Program-made: the position numbers and the translations under genes
Source: Chloroflexota bacterium
GTDB taxonomy: Bacteria > Chloroflexota > UBA6077
Length of the DNA stretch: 7,943 nucleotides
Assembly (NCBI GenBank): GCA_021806765.1
Contig: JAJZQR010000249.1
Span: forward strand, 1 to 7,943
Reading direction: 5' to 3'
Notes under the pieces: generated by a model
Seen by the model: only the letters and a program-made list of their open reading frames with translations
What the model was told of the DNA's origin: nothing
The model's database searches: none
Part shown: piece by piece, positions 1-4,398 of the stretch
Layout of the letters: every line of letters begins with the position of its first letter
How positions within the stretch are numbered: position 1 is the first letter of the stretch

Positions 1-54
1 GCACTTCAGGTACTTCCGCCTCTCGTCTACGCTCATCTCCTCGTCGGCCAGCAT
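1..54 (-). CDS. Transposase N-terminus, partial
   Basis: The first 18 codons, from ATG at 54-52 leftward off the window, give MLADEEMSVDERRKYLKC. A purine-rich GAGAGGGG lies just upstream of the ATG and acts as the ribosome binding site. The acidic start followed by a DERRKYL stretch resembles the beginning of integrase-type IS transposases in which a helix-turn-helix region follows. The two direct repeats at 63-123 lie immediately upstream, as expected for an IS end. The fragment is too short to identify the family. The rest of the gene, including any DDE catalytic residues, lies outside the window. Confidence 0.55.
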   Translation of the reverse strand, partial: MLADEEMSVDERRKYLKC

Positions 55-62
55 CGTCCCCT

Positions 63-123
63 CTCGGTAACATTTTCATTTGAGGGAACTGTACAGGCCT
101 CGGTAACATTTTAGATGAGGGAA
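63..123. repeat. Two direct repeats in the IS end
   Basis: Copies at 63-88 (26 bp) and 99-123 (25 bp) share CTCGGTAACATTTT at one side and TGAGGGAA at the other, separated by 10 bp. The differences are confined to the short middle (CATT versus AGA). They sit between the transposase start codon and the outer IS boundary and are probably transposase-binding sites. Confidence 0.7.
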
Positions 124-258
124 TACGAAGTGTTGCTCACTATCACAAGAACCGGTAAAATCAGGACGATGATTCCGGCGAAAAATCTGCAAGCGTTCTT
201 GGGCAGGCATCCGGAACTAGTGGAGGTGACTGAGCGTGTCGGAAGAATTGGAGTTTGA
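115..258 (+). CDS. Small unknown ORF starting inside the IS end
   Basis: An open frame of 47 residues begins MREYEVLLTITRTGKIR and ends VTERVGRIGV. Its ATG at 115 lies inside the second IS terminal repeat, directly after an in-frame TAG at 112-114, and has no clear ribosome binding site. GTG at 130 and ATG at 169 are alternative starts. The composition looks protein-like, with alternating beta-like residues followed by an amphipathic LQAFLGRHPELVEV. It may be the remains of a longer gene whose 5' end was replaced by the IS, or a small gene next to the ORF at 236, which it overlaps by 23 bp. I recognise no family, and no function is proposed. Confidence 0.35.
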   Translation: MREYEVLLTITRTGKIRTMIPAKNLQAFLGRHPELVEVTERVGRIGV

Positions 259-565
259 TGTTCGCATGTGGGCTGCTCAGGCACCTATGTTATCTGAGTA
301 TGACGAGTATCTTGAAGTCTCAGGTGCCATGGTCTGGCGTGATGAAATTCAGAAAGCGCTGGATGCTGGTGAGTCTCTGAGCCCCGAATATCGGGCAATG
401 TTACGAGAGGCCGATGACAAGTTGATGGCACAACGAGAGAAATTGGTTAGCCGGTTCCCCTATGTCTTCACACCAGACCGTCAGGAAGCGGGACCGCGTT
501 CTTACTGGTGGTGGTTCCTCAATGAAGGCCCGCAGGTTCGGGACAAAGCCGAGCGGGCCGCATAG
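236..565 (+). CDS. Hypothetical protein, 109 residues
   Basis: This starts at GTG 236, with GGAGGTG at 222-228 as ribosome binding site and an in-frame stop (TGA 227-229) just upstream, so no longer start is possible. The product is soluble and acidic in its first half, with no signal peptide or membrane segment. It has a central helix-rich part (around residues 35-70) and an aromatic C-terminal stretch, SYWWWFLNEG at about 89-98. I do not recognise the family. Base and codon use are noticeably less GC-rich than in the lut and murE genes, which, with the flanking IS and CRISPR array, suggests acquired DNA. Its overlap with the preceding small ORF suggests they could be translated together. 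A strong hairpin at 648-692 lies 80 bp downstream and is a likely terminator. Confidence 0.6.
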   Translation: MSEELEFDVRMWAAQAPMLSEYDEYLEVSGAMVWRDEIQKALDAGESLSPEYRAMLREADDKLMAQREKLVSRFPYVFTPDRQEAGPRSYWWWFLNEGPQVRDKAERAA

Positions 566-628
566 ACTCTTGACAGCATCCACGTTGTAGCGCAGGGTGT
601 AGCCAACAGAACACACGCGCGGCAACTC

Positions 629-643
629 GTCACATTTCGTGAC
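629..643. repeat. Short inverted repeat before the large hairpin
   Basis: GTCAC and GTGAC flank the loop ATTTC. The same five-base loop occurs in the larger hairpin that starts four bases further on. It could be a small hairpin or a protein-binding half-site pair; the function is unknown. Confidence 0.35.
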
Positions 644-647
644 ACCT

Positions 648-696
648 AGCGCCGCCGATCTTCGGACCATTTCGGTCCAGATCGGCGGCGCTTTCT
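648..696 (+). terminator. Strong hairpin with T-rich tail, probable terminator
   Basis: An outer stem of 14 bp (648-661 with 679-692, core GCGCCGCCGATC) continues, after a two-base bulge (662-663), into an inner stem GGACC/GGTCC with loop ATTTC. On the plus strand TTTCTGTTATT follows, a weak T-rich tail; on the minus strand no T tract follows. The best reading is a plus-strand terminator for the unknown gene at 236-565. It also lies 29 bp from the first CRISPR repeat and would stop plus-strand transcription into the array, which agrees with the array being read from the other side. A structural role at the distal end of the array cannot be excluded. Confidence 0.6.
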
Positions 697-721
697 GTTA
701 TTCGGGAGGTTTCCGATGGCA

Positions 722-1494
722 GTTTCAGTCCCCTATTCATCGGGGCGGGGGTTGCGACGAGAGGGCAAAAATGGCAGCACGGGGACGATGGCAAGTTTCA
801 GTCCCCTATTCATCGGGGCGGGGGTTGCGACGCGGTCTCGGAAGTTCCAGGATACGAGGCAATCAGCTGTTTCAGTCCCCTATTCATCGGGGCGGGGGTT
901 GCGACAGCAGGTGAACGCCTTCGGGCGCCAGCTGCTCCAGCGGGTTTCAGTCCCCTATTCATCGGGGCGGGGGTTGCGACATGCTCGACGTCGACGCCAA
1001 AAACGACATTCAGCCGGTTTCAGTCCCCTATTCATCGGGGCGGGGGTTGCGACCGACTGGAGCGAGTACGCCGGCAAACTGATCGATCGGGTTTCAGTCC
1101 CCTATTCATCGGGGCGGGGGTTGCGACCGGGTGTTCCTCTGCTCGGCTGGCGACCTGTTCCATGGTTTCAGTCCCCTATTCATCGGGGCGGGGGTTGCGA
1201 CATCGTTAGTCGAGCAAATGGTGGCGTTCGTTCCAAGGTTTCAGTCCCCTATTCATCGGGGCGGGGGTTGCGACATGAGCCGTTTCGGAGAGTGGAAGAG
1301 CGGGAAGGACGTTTCAGTCCCCTATTCATCGGGGCGGGGGTTGCGACGCTCCACGACTGGTACGACTATGCGGGGAAGTTCCTGTTTCAGTCCCCTATTC
1401 ATCGGGGCGGGGGTTGCGACACGCTCCGGTGAAGATGGGGTACGGCTTTCAGCGCTCGTTTCAGTCCCCTATTCATCGGGGCGGGGGTTGCGAC
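722..1494 (-). CRISPR. CRISPR array, 11 repeats of 37 bp and 10 spacers
   Basis: Eleven identical 37-bp repeats start at 722, 795, 869, 944, 1017, 1091, 1165, 1238, 1311, 1384 and 1458. Each reads GTTTCAGTCCCC at the left and GGGGGTTGCGAC at the right on the plus strand. The ten spacers measure 36, 37, 38, 36, 37, 37, 36, 36, 36 and 37 bp and are all different. On the minus strand the repeat starts GTCGCAAC, contains CCCC-GATGAATA-GGGG and ends ACTGAAAC. The eight bases after the stem match the 8-nt 5' handle that Cas6 leaves on crRNAs in type I and type III systems, where handles ending GAAAC are usual. I infer minus-strand transcription with the leader on the right. No cas genes are in the window, so the subtype (a type III or a Cas6-dependent type I system) is open. 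Neither terminal repeat is degenerate. Confidence 0.97.
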
Positions 1495-1725
1495 CCGTCC
1501 TTCGGGCGGCTGTGGGGCGCTCTTTGACCTCCTCGAAGCCGGTTGTGCCGCTCGCAGAGAGCCCTAACGGCCACTTTCCACCAATTACTCGGCCATCATA
1601 TCATCTTCGCAAACCTCCTGGAAGCCAAAACTGGGGGGAGGTTTGCGAAGCGCGGCCGGCTCGCCGGGCAAAGCTACCGGGCGGGGTGTCCTCCTCGTCC
1701 GGTTCGAGGGGCCGGGCTCACGGGA
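1495..1725 (-). promoter_or_regulatory. Putative CRISPR leader region without a gene
   Basis: No convincing gene lies here. If the array is transcribed leftward, this is its leader. An AT-richer patch at about 1560-1620 contains a minus-strand TATGAT (1595-1600), five of six bases of a -10 box, about 100 bp from the first repeat; the matching -35 position is poor (TTCCAG, 17-bp spacing). A perfect 14-bp inverted repeat at 1605-1650 lies directly upstream of it. The rest (1651-1725) is GC-rich with short GC palindromes, and I see nothing else in it. The leader assignment rests on repeat orientation. Confidence 0.45.
1605..1650. repeat. Perfect 14-bp inverted repeat beside the array
   Basis: CTTCGCAAACCTCC at 1605-1618 is exactly complementary to GGAGGTTTGCGAAG at 1637-1650, with an 18-base loop. 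No T tract follows on either strand, so a terminator is less likely than an operator or a structured element. It covers the -15 to -60 area of the candidate leader promoter. Confidence 0.8.
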
Positions 1726-2034
1726 CTACGGCTCCCGGAAGATCTCGTGGCCGCCTATTCGCCGCCAGCGGAGGACCAGTTCGCCCCCCTCTGTGACGTA
1801 GTCGAAGGTGGCCCGTCCGTCAGGACCCGAAAAGGACCAGGTCATCTCGTAGATACCCGGCGCATTGGTGACGGGCTTCACCCTTAGCGAGGCAGGCCAG
1901 TGGGGGATCCCGCGGCCCGAGTGGTCCTTGCAGGCTTCGATCATCTTGCGGACGGCATCCCGAAAGAGGGCCTGCCCCTGGGCGCTGAGCCGCCGGTAGT
2001 CGGCCAGGAAGGAGTCGGCCCGGAGGTACCTCAT
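1726..2034 (-). CDS. RelE/HigB-like type II toxin
   Basis: A protein of 102 residues (MRYLRADSFLADYRRL to GGHEIFREP). The ATG at 2034-2032 overlaps the antitoxin stop in an ATGA junction, which fixes the start and implies translational coupling; the open frame extending further upstream is out-of-frame antitoxin sequence. The pattern fits the RelE/ParE toxin superfamily: two N-terminal helices (about 6-38), then beta strands with VKPVTNAPGIYEMTWSF (52-68), GRATFDYV (73-80) and a basic final strand RWRRIGGHEIF (89-99). Family members of this kind are mostly ribosome-dependent mRNA interferases acting in the cytoplasm and are neutralised by the partner encoded just upstream. The frame is intact and no key region is missing, so the module may be active. 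The mRNA-cleaving role is inferred from family, not shown by catalytic residues I can pin down. Confidence 0.8.
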   Translation of the reverse strand: MRYLRADSFLADYRRLSAQGQALFRDAVRKMIEACKDHSGRGIPHWPASLRVKPVTNAPGIYEMTWSFSGPDGRATFDYVTEGGELVLRWRRIGGHEIFREP

Positions 2035-2312
2035 TCCGGCTTGGCCTCGTCCTCGAGGTCGGCCAGGAACTCGTCCGGGTTCTCGTAGCTCTTGAACCGG
2101 CCTTCGGCGAAGTCGGCGTCGGCTTCTCGCTCCATCTGTTGCCACCGCTCGGTCCAGAACCAGGCCTGGCCAGCATCCACGGTTACCTGCGGGCGCAGCT
2201 CGATCACCCCGTCGCTTCGCCGCACCACCTGGAACAGGGTGTTGTCGGGCAGTCCGTTGCGGACGGACGGGGGCAGCGTCACCGAGCCCCTGTTGCTCAT
2301 GCGGACGACCAT
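2031..2312 (-). CDS. AbrB/MazE-like antitoxin
   Basis: A protein of 93 residues, starting at ATG 2312-2310 with a good AGGAGG at 2326-2321, eight bases upstream. Residues 1-42 look like a swapped-hairpin AbrB DNA-binding domain, with RMSNRGSVTLPPSVRNGL resembling the usual G-x-[IV]-T-[IL]-P-x-x-[IV]-R core. Residues 43-93 are an acidic tail (DADFAEGRFKSYENPDEFLADL), the part that usually wraps and blocks the toxin. It overlaps the toxin by 4 bp. By family it binds and neutralises the RelE-like toxin and represses its own operon; the palindrome at 2379-2401 next to the promoter is the candidate operator. Confidence 0.8.
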   Translation of the reverse strand: MVVRMSNRGSVTLPPSVRNGLPDNTLFQVVRRSDGVIELRPQVTVDAGQAWFWTERWQQMEREADADFAEGRFKSYENPDEFLADLEDEAKPE

Positions 2313-2344
2313 CTGCTGAACCTCCTGTCGCGCGGGATAAACCC

Positions 2345-2373
2345 ATTATACCGCCTGCGCATCGCGGCGTCAC
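2345..2373 (-). promoter_or_regulatory. Promoter of the AbrB/RelE-type module
   Basis: On the minus strand a perfect -10 TATAAT lies at 2350-2345 and GTGACG (four of six bases of TTGACA) at 2373-2368, with the ideal 17-bp spacing. The antitoxin start codon follows 32 bases after the -10. This is the clearest promoter in the window. Confidence 0.6.
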
Positions 2374-2378
2374 GCCGA

Positions 2379-2401
2379 TGCTGCATTGCTGCAATGCAGC
2401 A
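2379..2401. promoter_or_regulatory. Palindrome upstream of the antitoxin, candidate operator
   Basis: Arms TGCTGCATTG (2379-2388) and CAATGCAGCA (2392-2401) are perfectly complementary around a three-base centre. The palindrome begins five bases upstream of the -35 element. An antitoxin-toxin complex binding here would fit the usual autoregulation of such modules. The rest of the gap to 2507 shows no gene or other site. Confidence 0.5.
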
Positions 2402-2507
2402 AGGGGCGGGCCAGGGGGTTACAGGGCGCAGTCTGCGGTGTCGGAGACCAGCGATGGAAGCCGGTGTTACCCTCGTGGTTGCGCGTTCGCCTTCCGGGTG
2501 CTTCGGT

Positions 2508-3041
2508 CTACCGACTATCGGCTGGCGGGTTCTCGGTGCTGAGCAGCCCGGCAATGGTACCCATGGGGACGTACAGCTTCAGGTCGTGGCTTTCGAGGGG
2601 GATGAAGCCGACGTGCTCGTAGAATGCCCGCGCCGAGGCATCCTTGGCATCCACGACGACCGCGATGGCACCGAGCTGGCTGCTGAGGATCAGGCAGCGG
2701 TGCAGGGCGTCGAGGAGCAGCCGCCTGCCCAACTTCCTGCCCTGGTAACGGCGATCCAGCGCCAGCCTCCCGATGAGAATAGCCGGATACTCCTGGTATC
2801 GCGGGAGCTTGCGGGTCATGGTCGTGGGGAGGTTGGCAGGATGGATGGAGCAGGAGCTGAGGGTGTAGTAGCCGGCGATGGTATCCGAGCCGTTCTCAAC
2901 CAGGACGTAGGGGGCGGCCAGTTTGCGCTTCTGGTCCTGTCCGGCGCGATCGTGGAAGTAGCCATCCAGGGCAGGGACGCCGCATGTGAAAGCTGAGCGA
3001 TCGTGCTGGCCGAGCGGCTCGGATCGAAATCCGCCCGGCAC
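2508..3041 (-). CDS. GNAT acetyltransferase toxin, TacT type
   Basis: A protein of 177 residues, starting at GTG 3041-3039, which overlaps the stop of the antitoxin gene by one base (TAGTG). The start HDRSAFTCGVPALDGYF (about 13-29) is typical of TacT-like GNAT toxins. The acetyl-CoA loop is visible as RYQGRKLG (98-105) after the strand AILIGRLALD. The C-terminal ARAFYEHVGF (138-146) holds the tyrosine (Y141) that corresponds by position to the catalytic tyrosine of this group. By family it acetylates the amino group of charged tRNAs and blocks translation unless bound by its DUF1778 partner. The length (usually about 160-180) is normal and the frame intact. The target tRNA cannot be read from sequence. 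Confidence 0.85.
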   Translation of the reverse strand: MPGGFRSEPLGQHDRSAFTCGVPALDGYFHDRAGQDQKRKLAAPYVLVENGSDTIAGYYTLSSCSIHPANLPTTMTRKLPRYQEYPAILIGRLALDRRYQGRKLGRRLLLDALHRCLILSSQLGAIAVVVDAKDASARAFYEHVGFIPLESHDLKLYVPMGTIAGLLSTENPPADSR

Positions 3042-3361
3042 TACCAGCGGACCTCTACGTTCTCACGATGCCATCGAGCCTCCTCGCGCATCTTCTGATC
3101 GAAGGCAGGCGGATTCTCGAGGGCCGCGAAGAAAGCCTCCGATTCCCGCACCGTGAGTTCGAGAAGCTGCTGATCCCGAATGGTCTTCTCCGCCATGGCC
3201 AGGGCGCTGTCGATGAGGAAATCGGTGACGCTCCTGCCCGCGATGTGAGCTGCCCGCTGGATGGCAGCCTTCTGCTTTCGGGTGGCGCGCGCTACGAGGC
3301 GCTCGCTCTTCAGTTCCTCTTCTTCGTTTGCCCTTTTCCTGGCGGATGCGGCGCGAGCCAT
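3041..3361 (-). CDS. DUF1778 ribbon-helix-helix antitoxin, TacA type
   Basis: A protein of 106 residues, starting at ATG 3361-3359 with GGAAGGGG upstream. After a basic and acidic N-terminal extension (1-19), residues about 20-60 form a ribbon-helix-helix DNA-binding domain: SERLVARATRKQKAAIQRAA followed by AGRSVTDFLIDSALAMAE. The tail (61-106) contains LLELTVRESEAFFAALENPP, matching the toxin-neutralising segment of DUF1778 antitoxins (the usual W/F-rich FxxALxNPP pattern). The gene sits directly before the GNAT toxin with a one-base overlap, the standard order. It is expected to inhibit the toxin and to repress its own promoter together with it. Confidence 0.87.
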   Translation of the reverse strand: MARAASARKRANEEEELKSERLVARATRKQKAAIQRAAHIAGRSVTDFLIDSALAMAEKTIRDQQLLELTVRESEAFFAALENPPAFDQKMREEARWHRENVEVRW

Positions 3362-3438
3362 CGAGTCTTTCCCCTTCCGGTCTTTTGCCTCGTGAAGCCG
3401 GTGAGCGGGCGGCAGATCGATGCCGACCCCTCCTTGTT

Positions 3439-3468
3439 ACTGTATGTCACTTTGGCACACACCGTCAA
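3439..3468 (-). promoter_or_regulatory. Candidate promoter of the TacAT module
   Basis: On the minus strand TTGACG lies at 3468-3463 (five of six consensus bases) and TACAGT at 3444-3439 (four of six), 18 bp apart. The antitoxin ATG follows about 78 bases downstream. No other equally good pair is seen between 3362 and 3560. Confidence 0.45.
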
Positions 3469-3508
3469 GCCCCGTGCCTTCGTTGTGGTCGCGCCGATGC
3501 GCCGGGTG

Positions 3509-3514
3509 TACAAT
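3509..3514 (+). promoter_or_regulatory. Possible -10 element for the lut operon
   Basis: TACAAT (five of six consensus bases) lies 113 bases before the lutA start, in the gap between the divergent tacAT and lut genes. No good -35 is found at normal spacing, so an activator or another promoter may be used. No clear operator is seen. Confidence 0.25.
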
Positions 3515-3627
3515 AACCACCGCCGGCAGAAAGTGTCCCCTTTCCAATCCCTCGTGATCCTGGCCTCGCGGCCGGAGCCGATCCCTGGGTGCCGAAGTCG
3601 ATGGAGATGAAGGAGGAAACCCGCGGG

Positions 3628-4362
3628 GTGAATAGGAAGGTTCAGCTGTTCGTCACCTGCATGATCGACGCCCTGGATCCAGAGGTCGGGGAGTGCGTGG
3701 TCGATGTGTTGGAGAAGGCGGGGCTGGAGATCGAGGTGCCCGAGGGGCAGACCTGCTGCGGCCAGCCGGCCTTCAACGGGGGCTTCTGGGACGAGGCCCG
3801 CGCCATGGCCAGGCACACCATCGAGGTCTTCGGCGATAGCGATACCCCGATAGTGATCCCCTCCGGCTCCTGCGGATACATGGTCGCCCACCACTACCCG
3901 GAGCTGTTCGAGGGCGACCCCGTCTGGTACCCCCGCGCTCAGAAGCTGAGCAGCCGCATCCACGAGTTCACCCAGTTCCTGGTGGACGAGCTGGGGGTCA
4001 CCGATCTGGGTGCTCGCTACGACGGGAAGCTCACCTACCACGCCTCCTGCCACCTGCTGCGTGGGATGAACATCCACCGGCAGCCCCTCACCCTCCTCTC
4101 CCACGTGCATGGGGCCGAGGTGGTGCCCCTGGAGGGGGAGCAGGAGTGCTGCGGCTTCGGCGGCCTCTTCTCCATCAAGTACGGGGACATCTCCAGCGGC
4201 ATGCTGGACCGGAAGCTGGACAACATCGTCGCCAGCGGGGCCGAGCGGGTGGTGGGGTGCGACCTCAGCTGCCTGCTGAACATCAACGGCGGGCTGCACC
4301 GGCGGAAATCGCCGGTCAAGGGGGTGCACATCGCCCAGATCCTGGCCGGGAAGGCGAGGTGA
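3628..4362 (+). CDS. lutA: L-lactate utilization protein LutA (LldE type)
   Basis: A protein of 244 residues with two CCG (cysteine-rich, heterodisulfide-reductase-like) domains, part of the LutABC complex that oxidises L-lactate to pyruvate. I chose GTG 3628 because AGGAGG lies at 3611-3616 and the protein then begins MNRKVQLFVTCMIDAL, as LutA proteins do; earlier in-frame starts at 3589, 3601 and 3607 lack a good ribosome binding site and add a non-conserved tail. Domain 1 has QTCCGQPAFNGG (41-52) and GSCGYM (80-85); domain 2 has SCHLLRGM (140-147), ECCGFGGLF (173-181) and GCDLSCLL (210-217). The cysteines expected to bind the iron-sulfur centre are present. It is first in the operon, 36 bp before the visible lutB frame. 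The exact substrate is inferred from family; a glycolate-oxidase-like use is the alternative. Confidence 0.9.
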   Translation: MNRKVQLFVTCMIDALDPEVGECVVDVLEKAGLEIEVPEGQTCCGQPAFNGGFWDEARAMARHTIEVFGDSDTPIVIPSGSCGYMVAHHYPELFEGDPVWYPRAQKLSSRIHEFTQFLVDELGVTDLGARYDGKLTYHASCHLLRGMNIHRQPLTLLSHVHGAEVVPLEGEQECCGFGGLFSIKYGDISSGMLDRKLDNIVASGAERVVGCDLSCLLNINGGLHRRKSPVKGVHIAQILAGKAR

Positions 4363-4398
4363 GAGCATGAACGCTGCACCGAGCCCTTCAAGAAACGG

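Larger units (their letters stand above)
1..123 (-). mobile_element. End of an insertion sequence, cut by the window edge
   Basis: The segment carries the start of a transposase-like gene on the minus strand and, just upstream of it, two direct copies of a terminal motif at 63-88 and 99-123. Both copies read CTCGGTAACATTTT, then a short variable stretch, then GAGGGAA; the second is one base shorter. Repeated motifs between an IS tip and its transposase start are commonly transposase-binding sites, so the outer boundary is probably at or just after 123. I cannot see the other end or a target-site duplication, and I do not assign the family firmly; an integrase-type (DDE) IS is my guess. Confidence 0.6.

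Noticed and set aside
570..600. TTGACA as a promoter for the array on the plus strand
   Set aside because: No -10-like hexamer lies at 15-19 bp, a strong hairpin with T-rich tail lies between it and the array, and the repeat orientation points the other way.
714..794. Shared CGATGGCA before repeats 1 and 2 as a leader motif
   Set aside because: Only eight bases match, the second copy lies inside a spacer, and the leader is inferred to be at the other end.
1495..1725. tracrRNA or Cas9-type anti-repeat next to the array
   Set aside because: I see no stretch complementary to the repeat outside the array, and the repeat form suits Cas6-type processing.
716..1796. Long plus-strand frames of 238 and 221 residues over the CRISPR array
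   Set aside because: They consist of translated repeats (VSVPYSSGRGLR, FSPLFIGAGVAT) alternating with spacers and have no independent coding signal.
2035..2394. N-terminal extension of the RelE-like toxin frame to 222 residues
   Set aside because: It reads the antitoxin gene out of frame. The ATGA overlap at 2031-2034 gives the normal start.
2139..2996. 285-residue plus-strand frame opposite the GNAT toxin
   Set aside because: It is a shadow of the minus-strand antitoxin and toxin genes, which have clear family motifs.
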